Of a stretch of 64,000 nucleotides of DNA, positions 16,905 through 25,909 are shown piece after piece. The translations under genes were made by a program, and so were the position numbers. Under the pieces are notes generated by a model, which made no database searches, was not told the DNA's origin, and saw nothing but the letters and a program-made list of their open reading frames with translations. Origin of the DNA: Stutzerimonas degradans (GTDB taxonomy: Bacteria; Pseudomonadota; Gammaproteobacteria; Pseudomonadales; Pseudomonadaceae). The first letter of the stretch is position 1; every line of letters begins with the position of its first letter. The stretch covers positions 124,001 to 188,000 of the forward strand of contig NZ_JAMOHV010000008.1 of assembly GCF_024448505.1 (NCBI RefSeq), given 5' to 3'.

Positions 16905-19162
16905 ACTATCAGATTGCCGTGCGGGCGCTCTGCGAGTTCACCGCCAAGCAGGGCGATCTGGACCTGCGCTTCACGCCCTCGCCCACCGCGCTGGAAGGCA
17001 TCGCCGGTCACGCCCAGGTCACCGCGCGCCGGGGCGCGGGCTACGAGCGCGAGGTCGCCCTGGAAGGCACCTTCAGTGCGCTCACCGTGCGCGGTCGGGC
17101 CGATGGCTACGATCCGCAGCGCAACCGCCTGGAGGAGATCAAGATCTTCCGCGGCGACCTCTCCCGCCAGCCGGCCAACCATCGCCTGCTGCATTGGGCG
17201 CAAGCCAAGGTCTACGGCTGGCTGCTCTGCCAGACGCGCGGACTGGCGGAAATCGAGCTGGCGCTGGTGTATTTCGACGTGCTCAGTCAGAAGGAAACGC
17301 TGCTGATCGAACGTCACCGCGCCGACGAGCTGCGCCAGTTCTTCGAGGCGCAGTGCACGCGCTTCCTCGCCTGGGCCGAGCAGGAGATGTCCCACCGCGC
17401 GCAGCGTGATCTGGCGCTGCACGCGCTGAAATTCCCCTATGGCGAATTCCGCCACGGCCAGCGCCAGCTAGCCGAAGCGACATACAAGGCGGCCTGCACC
17501 GGCACCGTGTTGATGGCGCAGGCGCCGACCGGCATCGGCAAGACGCTGGGCACGCTGTTCCCGCTGCTCAAGGCGATGCCGGGCCAGCAGTTGGACAAAC
17601 TGTTCTTCCTCGCCGCCAAGACCTCCGGACGACGCCTGGCGCTGGACGCACTGCAGACGTTGCAGCGCTCCGGCGCGGACCAGGTGCGCGTGCTGGAGCT
17701 GATCGCCCGCGACAAGGCCTGCGAACACCCGGACAAGGCCTGTCACGGCGAGTCCTGTCCGCTGGCACGCGGCTTCTATGACCGGCTGCCAGCGGCGCGC
17801 CAGGCCGCGCTGGCGCACCCGCAGCTGGATCAGGCGACGCTGCGCGAGGTGGCGCTGACCCATGATGTCTGCCCGTACTACCTCAGCCAGGAGATGGCGC
17901 GCTGGGCCGATGTGGTGATCGGCGATTACAACTACTACTTCGATGTCAGCGCCCTGCTCCACGGGCTGACGCTGACCAATCAGTGGCGCGTCTGCGTGCT
18001 GGTGGATGAAGCGCACAACCTCCTCGAGCGCGCCCGCAGCATGTACAGCGCCGAGCTGGATCAGCGAGATTTCAAAGGCTTGCGCGCCAAAGCTCCCGCA
18101 CAACTGCACAAGTCGCTCAGCCGCATCCAGCGCTGCTGGAACGAGCTGCACCGCGACCAGGCAGGCGAGTACCGCGTGCTGGCGGAACTGCCGCAGGCGC
18201 TGATCGGCGCGCTGCAGCAATTGGTCAGCGCCGTCACCGATTACCTGGGCGAGAACCCCACCGGCGTGGACGCTGCCGTGCTCAACGCCTACTTCCAGGC
18301 CATGCACCTATGCCGGATGGCTGAACTGTTCGGCGAGCATTCGCTGGTCGATTGCACATTGCTGCCGTCCGCCGGTTCGGCTCGCGGCAAGGTTTCGCGG
18401 CTGTGCCTGCGCAACGTGATCCCGGCGCCGTTCCTCGCGCCACGACTGGCGCAGGCGCGCTCCTGCGTGCTGTTTTCCGCCACGCTCAGCCCGCGCCGGT
18501 TCTACGCCGACACCCTGGGTTTGCCGTCGGCCAGCGCCTGGATCGACGTGGATTCGCCCTTTCGCGGCGAGCAGCTGCAGGTACAGCTGGCGCGGCATAT
18601 CTCCACCCGTTACCAGGACCGCGAGCGTTCCCTGGCGCCGATCGTTGCGCTGCTGGCCGATCAGTATCGTCGGCGGCAGGGCAATTACCTGGCGTTCTTC
18701 AGCAGCTTCGACTACCTGCAACAGGTCGCTGCGCTGTTCGCCGAATGCCACCCCGACGTGCCGTTCTGGCAACAGACCCGCGGCATGCAGGAGAGCGCCC
18801 GGGAGGCGTTTCTCGCGCGCTTCGAGTCGGATGGACGTGGTATCGGCTTCGCGGTGCTCGGTGGTGCGTTCGCCGAGGGCATCGATCTGCCGGGCAATCG
18901 GCTGATCGGCGCGTTCGTCGCCACCCTTGGCCTGCCGCAGGTCAACCCGGTCAACGAACAGCTGAGGGCGCGAATGGAGGCGGTGTTTGGCAGCGGCTAC
19001 GACTACACCTATCTCTACCCCGGCCTGCAGAAGGTAGTGCAGGCTGCCGGACGGGTGATTCGCACCACCCAGGACGAAGGCGTCATCCACCTGATCGACG
19101 ATCGTTTTGCCCGCGCACAGGTACGCCGTCTGTTGCCGTCGTGGTGGGAAGTCCGCAGTTAA
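16901..19162 (+). CDS. Rad3/XPD-type DNA helicase with N-terminal PD-(D/E)XK nuclease-like domain
   Basis: This is a superfamily 2 helicase of 753 residues. The helicase part has a Q-type motif (EFRHGQRQL, about 182), Walker A APTGIGKT (208-215), four cysteines in CEHPDKACHGESC and DVCPYY consistent with an XPD-like 4Fe-4S domain, a DEAH box (LVDEAHNLLERA), and C-terminal motifs V/VI (GGAFAEGIDLPGNRL, QAAGRVIR). The first ~170 residues carry GxxxH (33-37), D68, E79-x-K81 and Q101xxxY105, the pattern of RecB/Cas4-type PD-(D/E)XK nucleases. The GTG start is set by the 4-bp overlap with the nuclease gene upstream. The pair is probably a DNA-crosslink or flap repair module. Confidence 0.88.
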   Translation: MNYQIAVRALCEFTAKQGDLDLRFTPSPTALEGIAGHAQVTARRGAGYEREVALEGTFSALTVRGRADGYDPQRNRLEEIKIFRGDLSRQPANHRLLHWAQAKVYGWLLCQTRGLAEIELALVYFDVLSQKETLLIERHRADELRQFFEAQCTRFLAWAEQEMSHRAQRDLALHALKFPYGEFRHGQRQLAEATYKAACTGTVLMAQAPTGIGKTLGTLFPLLKAMPGQQLDKLFFLAAKTSGRRLALDALQTLQRSGADQVRVLELIARDKACEHPDKACHGESCPLARGFYDRLPAARQAALAHPQLDQATLREVALTHDVCPYYLSQEMARWADVVIGDYNYYFDVSALLHGLTLTNQWRVCVLVDEAHNLLERARSMYSAELDQRDFKGLRAKAPAQLHKSLSRIQRCWNELHRDQAGEYRVLAELPQALIGALQQLVSAVTDYLGENPTGVDAAVLNAYFQAMHLCRMAELFGEHSLVDCTLLPSAGSARGKVSRLCLRNVIPAPFLAPRLAQARSCVLFSATLSPRRFYADTLGLPSASAWIDVDSPFRGEQLQVQLARHISTRYQDRERSLAPIVALLADQYRRRQGNYLAFFSSFDYLQQVAALFAECHPDVPFWQQTRGMQESAREAFLARFESDGRGIGFAVLGGAFAEGIDLPGNRLIGAFVATLGLPQVNPVNEQLRARMEAVFGSGYDYTYLYPGLQKVVQAAGRVIRTTQDEGVIHLIDDRFARAQVRRLLPSWWEVRS

Positions 19163-19316
19163 GCTGCCGCTCAAACCTGACGCTTTATATCAAGATGACG
19201 ACATAACTATCTGAATTTACAACTAATAGCGTTCGGCGATTCACGCGGATCGCAAACGCATAGGCCGTCGCGGGATCGCTTCTATACTCGAATCGAACCC
19301 ATCGGAGGATCCCGCC

Positions 19317-19562
19317 ATGCGTCGCCTTCTCAGTTTCGCCGTTGCCGTTCTCTTCAGTGCCCCGCTCTGGGCCATGCATTGTCCGATGGACATGGCCAAG
19401 ATCGACGAACAGGTCGCCGCCAATCCGCCCAGCGACGCCGCCACCCTCGAACGCGTCAAGCAGCTGCGCGCCGAGGGCGAACAGCTGCACAACGCCGGCG
19501 ATCACGCCCAGTCGGTCAAGGTGCTGGGCGAAGCGCTCGACCTGCTCGGCGTCAAATCTTGA
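19317..19562 (+). CDS. small secreted protein of unknown function
   Basis: This protein of 81 residues has a cleavable signal peptide (RRLLSFAVAVLFSAPLWAMH) and a mature part that is mostly one or two amphipathic helices. The end reads as a TPR-like half repeat (GDHAQSVKVLGEALDLLGV). The mature N-terminus has HCPMDM, a possible metal or redox site. A ribosome-binding site (GGAGGA) sits 10 bp upstream of the ATG. I do not recognise a characterised family. It stands alone before a convergent terminator. Confidence 0.75.
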   Translation: MRRLLSFAVAVLFSAPLWAMHCPMDMAKIDEQVAANPPSDAATLERVKQLRAEGEQLHNAGDHAQSVKVLGEALDLLGVKS

Positions 19563-19569
19563 GTCGTAA

Positions 19570-19595
19570 GCGCCCTGCAGTTATTGCCAGGGCGC
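19570..19595. terminator. terminator between small secreted protein gene and ssuF
   Basis: The inverted repeat GCGCCCTG/CAGGGCGC encloses a 10-nt loop and is followed by CCTTCTC on the plus strand. It lies between convergent genes, so it may stop transcripts from both sides. Confidence 0.6.
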
Positions 19596-19600
19596 CCTTC

Positions 19601-19816
19601 TCACAGCTTGGCGATCGACACTTCGGTGGATTTGACGAACGCGATCACCTCGCTGCCGACCGCCAGCTCCAGCTCACGCACCGAGCGGGTGGTGATCACC
19701 GAGGTGACGATGCCGGCGGCGGTCTGCACGTCGATCTCCGACAGCACGTCGCCCTGGACGATCTCGCGAACGGTGCCCCGGAACTGATTGCGTACGTTGA
19801 TGGCCTTGATGGTCAT
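19601..19816 (-). CDS. ssuF: molybdopterin-binding (Mop/TOBE) protein SsuF
   Basis: This protein of 71 residues is a single Mop/TOBE domain: IKAINVRNQFRGTVREIVQG, a central VDVQT-like strand, and a closing LAVGSEVIAFVKSTEVSIAK. Such domains bind molybdate or related oxyanions. A Mop protein, SsuF, ends the ssuEADCBF operon of Pseudomonas putida, and position and size here match it. It follows ssuB by 36 bp and is the last gene of the operon. Confidence 0.85.
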   Translation of the reverse strand: MTIKAINVRNQFRGTVREIVQGDVLSEIDVQTAAGIVTSVITTRSVRELELAVGSEVIAFVKSTEVSIAKL

Positions 19817-19852
19817 GGTTTTGCTCCGTCTGAGTGGGTGGGTTCTGAATGG

Positions 19853-20668
19853 TCAAAGCGCCCAGCGCAGTTGCGTGGGCAAGGGTGAAACGGGTTCGGC
19901 CCGTGGCGGCAGTTCCGGCAGCGCGAGTACGCGGTTGAGCACCTGTTCTTCCAGCGCGGCGAGGCTGGCCGAGCCGCGATTGCGCGGGCGTGGGATATTC
20001 ACGGCGAGATCCAGACCGATCTGGCCGTCCTCGATGAGAATCACCCGGTCCGCGACCGCCACCGCCTCGCTGACATCGTGAGTAACCAGCAACACGGTGA
20101 AGCCGTGCCGCTGCCACAACCGCTCGATCAGTTGCTGCATCTCGATACGCGTCAGCGCGTCCAGCGCGCCGAGCGGCTCGTCGAGCAGCAGCAGGCGCGG
20201 CTGATGGATCAGCGCGCGGGCCAGCGCCACACGCTGCTTCTGCCCGCCGGACAGTGCCGCGGGCCAGTCGTTGGCGCGCTCGGCGAGCCCTACCGCCGCC
20301 AGCGCATCGGCCGCTTGCGACCTCCAGTCGCCGCTCAGACCGAGGCCGACGTTGTCGATCACCCGCCTCCACGGCAACAGACGGGCGTCCTGGAACATCA
20401 GCCGAATGGCGTCGCGCGCGGTGCCAAGCGAGTCAGTGTCGGCGCCGAGCGAACCACGGCTGGGTTGTTCTAGCCCGGCCAGCAAGCGCAGCAGCGTGCT
20501 CTTGCCGCAACCGCTGCGCCCGACCACGGCGACGAACTGCCCGGCCGGGATCTGCAGATCGATGCCCCTGAGCACCTCGCGCTGGCCGAAGGCCTTGCCG
20601 ACGCCCTCGATGGTCAACGGGATGCCGCCGGGCGCAGCGCTCTGCTGGATACGATGCAATGCGGTCAT
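19853..20668 (-). CDS. ssuB: aliphatic sulfonate ABC transporter ATP-binding protein
   Basis: This is the cytoplasmic ATPase (271 residues) of the sulfonate importer. Walker A is [11 protein letters not shown], the Q-loop follows in [11 protein letters not shown], the signature is [16 protein letters not shown], Walker B is [12 protein letters not shown], and the switch His is in [11 protein letters not shown]. Family and context identify it as SsuB. Its ATG overlaps the ssuC stop by 4 bp, and that overlap decides the start within a much longer open frame. Confidence 0.93.
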   Translation of the reverse strand: MTALHRIQQSAAPGGIPLTIEGVGKAFGQREVLRGIDLQIPAGQFVAVVGRSGCGKSTLLRLLAGLEQPSRGSLGADTDSLGTARDAIRLMFQDARLLPWRRVIDNVGLGLSGDWRSQAADALAAVGLAERANDWPAALSGGQKQRVALARALIHQPRLLLLDEPLGALDALTRIEMQQLIERLWQRHGFTVLLVTHDVSEAVAVADRVILIEDGQIGLDLAVNIPRPRNRGSASLAALEEQVLNRVLALPELPPRAEPVSPLPTQLRWAL

Positions 20669-21450
20669 TGCGCACCTGCCTTGGTCTGATAGGTCGGGTG
20701 CCAGCGCAGCCACGAGCGTTCCAGCGCGCGCGCCGCAAGGTCGGCCAGCTTGCCGAGCACGGCATAGAGCAGGATCGCCAGCACCACCACGTCGGTCTGC
20801 AGGAACTCGCGGGCGTTCATCGCCAGATAACCGATGCCGGCGCTCGCCGAGATGGTTTCGGCGACGATCAGGGTCAGCCACATGAAGCCGAGCGCGAAGC
20901 GCACGCCGACCAGAATCGACGGCAGCGCGCCGGGCAGGATCACCTGGCGGAACAGCGCGAAACCGGACAGTCCATAGCTGCGCGCCATCTCCACCAGCCC
21001 GGCATCGACGCTGCGGATGCCGTGATAGGTGTTCAGGTAGATGGGAAACAGCGTGCCGAGCGCAACGAGGAAGATCTTTGCGCTCTCGTCGATGCCGAAC
21101 CAAAGGATCACCAGCGGAATCAGCGCCAGATGCGGCACGTTGCGGATCATCTGTACCGAGCTGTCGAGCAGGCGCTCGCCCCAGTTCGACAGGCCGGTGA
21201 TGAAGCCCAGCGCCAGGCCGATACCGCCGCCGATGGCGAAGCCGATGCCAGCGCGCCAACCGCTGATGGCCAGATGGGTCCAGAGATCGCCGCTGGCGAT
21301 CAGCGTCCAGCCCGCCGCCACCACCGCGCTCGGTGCCGGCAGGATGCGCGTGGACAGCAACCCGAAGGCCACCGCGCCCTGCCAGGCTGCCAGCAACGCC
21401 AACGGCAGCAGCCAGGGGGCCAGGCGCTGGCCGAAAGAATGAAGGGTCAT
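20665..21450 (-). CDS. ssuC: aliphatic sulfonate ABC transporter permease
   Basis: This is the inner-membrane permease (261 residues) with about six membrane helices. The cytoplasmic EAA-type loop is recognised in [29 protein letters not shown]. It belongs to the BPD_transp_1 family of SsuC/TauC permeases, and the short N-terminus before the first helix is normal. It is separated from ssuD by 116 bp that hold a repeat element, and it overlaps ssuB. Confidence 0.93.
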   Translation of the reverse strand: MTLHSFGQRLAPWLLPLALLAAWQGAVAFGLLSTRILPAPSAVVAAGWTLIASGDLWTHLAISGWRAGIGFAIGGGIGLALGFITGLSNWGERLLDSSVQMIRNVPHLALIPLVILWFGIDESAKIFLVALGTLFPIYLNTYHGIRSVDAGLVEMARSYGLSGFALFRQVILPGALPSILVGVRFALGFMWLTLIVAETISASAGIGYLAMNAREFLQTDVVVLAILLYAVLGKLADLAARALERSWLRWHPTYQTKAGAQ

Positions 21451-21478
21451 AGTTTTGCTCCGTTCTGCTCATGCACTT

Positions 21479-21552
21479 CGTAGGCTGGAAATCGCGCAAT
21501 TCGCTTTTCCAGCACCAGGTGGGAAAGACCTGCGGCCGTTTCCCACCCTACG
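21479..21552. repeat. intergenic palindromic repeat (GTAGG-TGGAAA family), ssu operon copy
   Basis: The element begins CGTAGGCTGGAAA and ends TTTCCCACCCTACG, with an internal TTTTCCAGCACCAGGTGGGAAA centre. The same end sequences occur at 29469-29577 and 52482-52568. It fills most of the ssuC-ssuD gap. Confidence 0.75.
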
Positions 21553-21566
21553 TTGCCGGTATCGAT

Positions 21567-22715
21567 TCAACTGGCCGCCGCGGCCTTCGGCAGGATGTCG
21601 CTGGAGATCATTTCGCCGAACGGGCTGACATAGCCGCGGCTTTCCGGCCGCTGCGGCTGGGCGATATCCAGATGCGGGAACAGCAGCTCGGCGACGCGGT
21701 AGCTCTCCTCCAGATGCGGATAGCCGGAGAAGACGAACGTATCGATGCCCAGCTCGGCGTACTCCCGGACCCGCGCGGCCACGGTGGGGCCGTCGCCGAC
21801 CAGTGCCGTGCCGGCACCGCCGCGCACCAGCCCGACCCCGGCCCAGAGATTCGGCGCCACCACCAGCCGGTCCCTGCGCCCACCATGCAGCGCGGCCATG
21901 CGCTGCTGGCCGACCGAATCGAAGCGCGCCAGCGAGGCCTGCGCCTTGGCGATGGTGTCGTCGTCGAGATGGCTGATAAGCCGCTCGGCGGCGGCCCAGG
22001 CCTCGTCGTTGGTTTCGCGCACGATCACATGCAGGCGGATGCCGAATCGTACGGCGCGACCGTGCCGCGCGGCGCGTTTACGCACATCGGCGATCTTTTC
22101 GGCAACGGCGTCCAGCGGCTCGCCCCAGGTCAGATACAGCTCGACCTGCTCGGCCGCCAGCTCATGCGCGGCCTCGGACGAGCCGCCGAAGTACAGCGGC
22201 GGGCGCGGCTTCTGGATGGGCGGATAGAGCAGCTTGGCGCCCTTGACCTGAAGGTGCTTGCCGTCCAGGTCGACGGTCTCGCCCTCCAGCACGCGGCGCC
22301 AGATGCGCGTGAATTCGACGGCGGCTTCATAGCGCTCGGCGTGGCTCAGATTCAGCCCGTCGGCTGCCAGCTCGTCAGGGTCGCCACCGGTGACCAGATT
22401 GAACAGCGCACGGCCGTTGGAAAGCCGGTCCAGGGTCGCCGCCTGCCGCGCTGCGACGGTCGGTGAGATGATTCCCGGACGCAGGGCGACGAGGAATTTC
22501 AGACGCTGCGTCACCGGGATCAGCGAGGCGGCGACCAGCCAGGAATCCTCGCAGGAGCGTCCGGTGGGGATCAGCACGCCACCGAAACCTAGGCGGTCGG
22601 CAGCCTGGGCGATCTGCGTGAGGTAGCCGTGGTCGACCGCGCGAGCGCCTTCCGCCGTGCCTAGGTAGTTACCGTCGCCGTGGGTCGGCAGGAACCAGAA
22701 GATGTTAAGACTCAT
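21567..22715 (-). CDS. ssuD: FMNH2-dependent alkanesulfonate monooxygenase
   Basis: This cytoplasmic flavin-dependent oxygenase (382 residues) converts alkanesulfonates to aldehyde and sulfite using FMNH2 supplied by SsuE. It has the luciferase-like TIM-barrel fold. Recognisable SsuD segments include [16 protein letters not shown] at the N-terminus, [17 protein letters not shown], and [16 protein letters not shown] [15 protein letters not shown]. Its length is the same as characterised SsuD. It follows ssuA by 66 bp. Confidence 0.95.
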   Translation of the reverse strand: MSLNIFWFLPTHGDGNYLGTAEGARAVDHGYLTQIAQAADRLGFGGVLIPTGRSCEDSWLVAASLIPVTQRLKFLVALRPGIISPTVAARQAATLDRLSNGRALFNLVTGGDPDELAADGLNLSHAERYEAAVEFTRIWRRVLEGETVDLDGKHLQVKGAKLLYPPIQKPRPPLYFGGSSEAAHELAAEQVELYLTWGEPLDAVAEKIADVRKRAARHGRAVRFGIRLHVIVRETNDEAWAAAERLISHLDDDTIAKAQASLARFDSVGQQRMAALHGGRRDRLVVAPNLWAGVGLVRGGAGTALVGDGPTVAARVREYAELGIDTFVFSGYPHLEESYRVAELLFPHLDIAQPQRPESRGYVSPFGEMISSDILPKAAAAS

Positions 22716-22781
22716 GGGAATGCTCCATATCCATTGGGGTGCGCGACGTCTGCGCCGCGCGAAAAAATCGGTGGAGATGCG

Positions 22782-23765
22782 TTATTCGGCGTGCTGGGCG
22801 ATGCGCTTGGGCGGCGTCCAGACGACGCTCTCGATAACCAGCTGTCTGGGAATCAGCTTGAGCGCTGTGAAGGTGTCGGCGATGGCCTGCTGCGCGCGCA
22901 CCACCTCCGGCGTGATCGGCCGCGCGCCATAGCCCTGACGGATCACCGCCTTGCGGGTGATCTCGCTCGGCAGGCCAAGCAGTGGCGCAACCTGCGCGGT
23001 GGCTTCGTCGACGTTGTCCTCGACCCACTCGCCGATATCGCGGATTTCCTCGACCAGCACACCGAGCACCACGGGATTGCGCTCGGCGAAGGGCCGTGCG
23101 GCGAGGTAGAACTGGTGATTGCTGACCAGGCCCTGGCCGTCACGCAGGGTACGCGCCTGCAACTGTTGCTCTGCGGCAGCCTGGAATGGATCCCAGATCA
23201 CCCAGGCATCCACGCTGCCACGCTCGAAGGCGGCGCGGGCATCGGCCGGCGGCAGATAGATTGGCTGGATATCGGTGTAGCTCAGCCCCGCCGATTGCAA
23301 CGCGCGCACCAGCAGGTAGTGCACGTTGGAGCCCTTGTTCAAGGCGATCTTCTTGCCTTTGAGTTCGGCCAGCGAGCGGATCGGCGAATCCTTGGGCAGC
23401 AGGATTGCCTCGCCACTCGGCGCCGGGGGTTCATGCGCGACGTAGAGCAAATCGGCACCGGCGGCTTGGGCGAATACCGGCGGGGTTTCACCGGTTACGC
23501 CGAAGTCAATGGAACCGACATTGAGTCCTTCGAGCAGCTGCGGGCCGCCAGGAAACTCCGTCCATTGCACGGTGAAGCCCTGCTCGGCGAGCCGTTTTTC
23601 CAGCGTGCCGCGGGCCTTGAGCAGCACCAACGTGCCGTACTTCTGATAGCCGATACGCAGGACGTGGTCCGCTTGCGGCTGGGCCTGAGCCTGAGTGATG
23701 GCGCCGAAGGAAATGGCCGCGGCAAACAGGGCGACCAGTCCTCGACGCAAGGTATTGGTGCGCAT
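22782..23765 (-). CDS. ssuA: aliphatic sulfonate-binding periplasmic protein
   Basis: This exported solute-binding protein (327 residues) delivers sulfonates to SsuCB. A signal peptide (LVALFAAAISFGAITQAQAQ) precedes two lobes. The SsuA-type ligand-site stretches VLRIGYQKYGTLVLLKARG and VTGETPPVFAQAAGADLLYV are visible. A ribosome-binding site (GGAGAG) precedes the ATG. Confidence 0.93.
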   Translation of the reverse strand: MRTNTLRRGLVALFAAAISFGAITQAQAQPQADHVLRIGYQKYGTLVLLKARGTLEKRLAEQGFTVQWTEFPGGPQLLEGLNVGSIDFGVTGETPPVFAQAAGADLLYVAHEPPAPSGEAILLPKDSPIRSLAELKGKKIALNKGSNVHYLLVRALQSAGLSYTDIQPIYLPPADARAAFERGSVDAWVIWDPFQAAAEQQLQARTLRDGQGLVSNHQFYLAARPFAERNPVVLGVLVEEIRDIGEWVEDNVDEATAQVAPLLGLPSEITRKAVIRQGYGARPITPEVVRAQQAIADTFTALKLIPRQLVIESVVWTPPKRIAQHAE

Positions 23766-23898
23766 GGCACTCTCCTTTGCAGTCTGGGTTTGGATTTACG
23801 GCCTGCTTGCCCGTTGGCGGGCGAGTGAGACTGTAGAACCGCCGTCAGGCGGATGTTGCGCAGGTAACCCGGTGGCAATCCGGGAATACGGTTGGGGG

Positions 23899-24492
23899 TT
23901 AGATGCTCCAGCGCGCGCTGGCTAATCGCTCAGGCAGCAGCTGCGGGTTAAGCGGTTGCGGTCGTCTGGCGAGGGCGGCATACAGCTGCTGCAGCGATTC
24001 GACCAGCCGTTCGTGCAGCTCCGGCGCCAGACGGGCCGGGCGCTGCGGCTCGGCATAAGCGATCTGGGCATCTGTCGCGTACACGCCATGGAGGATTTCC
24101 TGAGCCTTGAGCGCGGCGAGCACCGGCTTCAGCGAGTAATCGACCGCCAGCATGTGCGCCACGCTGCCGCCGGTAGCCAGCGGCAAAACCGCCTTGTGCG
24201 CCAAGGCACGCTCGGGCAACAGGTCCAGCAGGGTTTTCAGCGCACCGGCGACGGAGGCCTTATACACTGGCGTGGCGATCAGCAGAGCGTCCGCCCGCGC
24301 GACATGCTCGAGCAGTTGCTGTACTCGTGGGCTGTCGAAGCGTGCGTGCAGCAGGTCCGCGGCATCGAAGTCACGCACGCCATAGCGCACCACTTCGACG
24401 CCTCGCTGGTGCAACCAGTCGCCGGCGATATCCAGCAGCACCGCCGAGCGCGAGCGCTGGCTGGGGCTGCCGGCGAGAGAAACAACCAACAT
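23899..24492 (-). CDS. ssuE: NAD(P)H-dependent FMN reductase
   Basis: This flavodoxin-fold reductase (197 residues) supplies FMNH2 to SsuD. The FMN phosphate-binding loop [12 protein letters not shown] is at the N-terminus, followed by the GxYxxS-like [20 protein letters not shown] typical of SsuE. It is second in the operon, 24 bp after lsfA and 133 bp before ssuA. Confidence 0.92.
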   Translation of the reverse strand: MLVVSLAGSPSQRSRSAVLLDIAGDWLHQRGVEVVRYGVRDFDAADLLHARFDSPRVQQLLEHVARADALLIATPVYKASVAGALKTLLDLLPERALAHKAVLPLATGGSVAHMLAVDYSLKPVLAALKAQEILHGVYATDAQIAYAEPQRPARLAPELHERLVESLQQLYAALARRPQPLNPQLLPERLASARWSI

Positions 24493-24516
24493 GCAGGAAT
24501 TCCTTCTCGTACTCGC

Positions 24517-25155
24517 TCAGCGATTGGGCTGCGGGGTCAGGCGCAAGTACGGCTTGACGGCGCGATAGCCTTTGGGGAAACGCTGCTTGAGCTCTTCCTC
24601 GTCCTTGATCGACGGCACGATCACCACCTCGTCGCCGTCCTGCCAGTTGGCCGGGGTCGCGACCTTGTGGTTGTCGGTGAGCTGCAGCGAATCGATCACC
24701 CGCAGGATCTCGTGGAAGTTGCGCCCGGTGCTCGCCGGGTAGGTGATGGTCAGACGCACCTTCTTGTTCGGGTCGATGACGAACAATGAGCGCACCGTCA
24801 GGGTGTCGTTGGCATTGGGATGAATCAGGTCGTACAGCTCGGAGACCTTGCGATCGGCGTCAGCCAGGATGGGGAAGTTGACGCGGGTGTTCTGCGTCTC
24901 GTTGATGTCGTCGATCCACTTGATGTGCGAATCCACCGGGTCCACGGACAGGGCGATGGCCTTGACGTTGCGCTTGGCGAACTCGTCCTTCAGCTTGGCG
25001 GTGAAGCCCAGCTCGGTGGTGCACACCGGGGTGAAGTCGGCCGGGTGCGAGAACAGCACACCCCAGCTGTCACCCAGCCACTCGTGGAAGCGGATGCGGC
25101 CTTCGCTGGAATCCTGTTCGAAATCGGGGGCGATGTCGCCGAGGCGGATGCTCAT
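24517..25155 (-). CDS. lsfA: 1-Cys peroxiredoxin LsfA
   Basis: This cytoplasmic peroxiredoxin (212 residues) is of the Prx6 type. The peroxidatic Cys lies in FSHPADFTPVCTTELG, and no resolving Cys is seen in the C-terminal arm. LsfA is the sulfate-starvation-induced peroxiredoxin of pseudomonads and heads the ssu operon there too; desulfonation with reduced flavin generates peroxide, so the pairing makes sense. A ribosome-binding site (GGAG) precedes the ATG. The AT-rich element upstream is shared with another sulfur-region promoter. Confidence 0.93.
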   Translation of the reverse strand: MSIRLGDIAPDFEQDSSEGRIRFHEWLGDSWGVLFSHPADFTPVCTTELGFTAKLKDEFAKRNVKAIALSVDPVDSHIKWIDDINETQNTRVNFPILADADRKVSELYDLIHPNANDTLTVRSLFVIDPNKKVRLTITYPASTGRNFHEILRVIDSLQLTDNHKVATPANWQDGDEVVIVPSIKDEEELKQRFPKGYRAVKPYLRLTPQPNR

Positions 25156-25216
25156 AGTTCTGCTCCTTCAGTGGTTCGTTGAGGTGGGCACACTATGCGC
25201 ATTGCCGGTGCGAATT

Positions 25217-25238
25217 AAAAAGAATAAATAATGATTTA
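25217..25238 (-). promoter_or_regulatory. AT-rich 22-nt box upstream of lsfA-ssu operon
   Basis: Read on the plus strand this is AAAAAGAATAAA, then T, then AATGATTTA. An element that differs at only one base lies at 27907-27928. Both are about 50-60 bp upstream of minus-strand start codons in the sulfur region. It is a candidate site for a sulfur-starvation regulator such as CysB, or part of a shared promoter; that function is inferred. Confidence 0.5.
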
Positions 25239-25251
25239 TCTATAACCAAAA

Positions 25252-25839
25252 CTATTGATAGACGCTATGCCCTTTCCGGCTGCCGGTCTCTAAGGAATAC
25301 TGGCGGATAAGCTGCTGGAGGCGCTCGCAAGCGGCAGCAAGGCGCTCCTCGCTTGCGCGGGCGACACCGAGAAGCAGCCCCGGTCGTTGTGGGTCGGCCG
25401 GAGAGAACCATGTCGACAGCGGCGATGGCGCCAGTCCGAAGGCCAGCGCCTCACGAGCGATAACGCTATCGCGTGCCCCTTCGGGCAGCCAAAGCAGTAC
25501 GCCGAGTCCCGCCGGACGCACCGGATAATCCATCGCCTGCAACGTCGCGTGCAGCGCGGCGCTGCGACTCGCATAGACACGCTTCATGCGACGCAGATGC
25601 CGCAGGTAATGGCCGTCGCGCATGAACTCGGCGGTGGCGGTTTGCACGGCGGGGCCGGGAGCCGGTGCGAGACACATCACCGCTTCGGCGAACCGCGGAA
25701 CCAGTGCCGCCGGGACGACGGCGAAACCAAGCCTCAGCGTAGGGCTGATGGTCTTGCTGAACGAGCCGATGTGGATGACGCGGCCGGCGCCGTCGAGCGA
25801 TGCCAACGCCGGTGCCGCGCGCCGCTTCAGCTGGCGAGA
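25252..25839 (-). pseudogene. C-terminal remnant of a MocR/GntR-type regulator
   Basis: This frame, about 195 residues open after an in-frame TGA, matches only the C-terminal half of a MocR regulator's aminotransferase-like domain. It has the PLP-lysine motif HIGSFSKTISPTLRLGFAVVP, VQTATAEFMRDGHYLRHLRRM and the closing small-domain region. Intact MocR proteins are about 450-500 residues, with a GntR winged helix and the N-terminal half of the domain, both missing here. There is no credible start codon; the only upstream start is a TTG inside the domain. The neighbouring MFS gene begins 70 bp away, so a deletion probably joined the two. Confidence 0.75.
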
Positions 25840-25909
25840 TCAATACCTGGAACCGCCTGATGATCGCTTCGCGCACCCCACCGGCGTTGTAACCGTCATC
25901 CCAGCCGGA

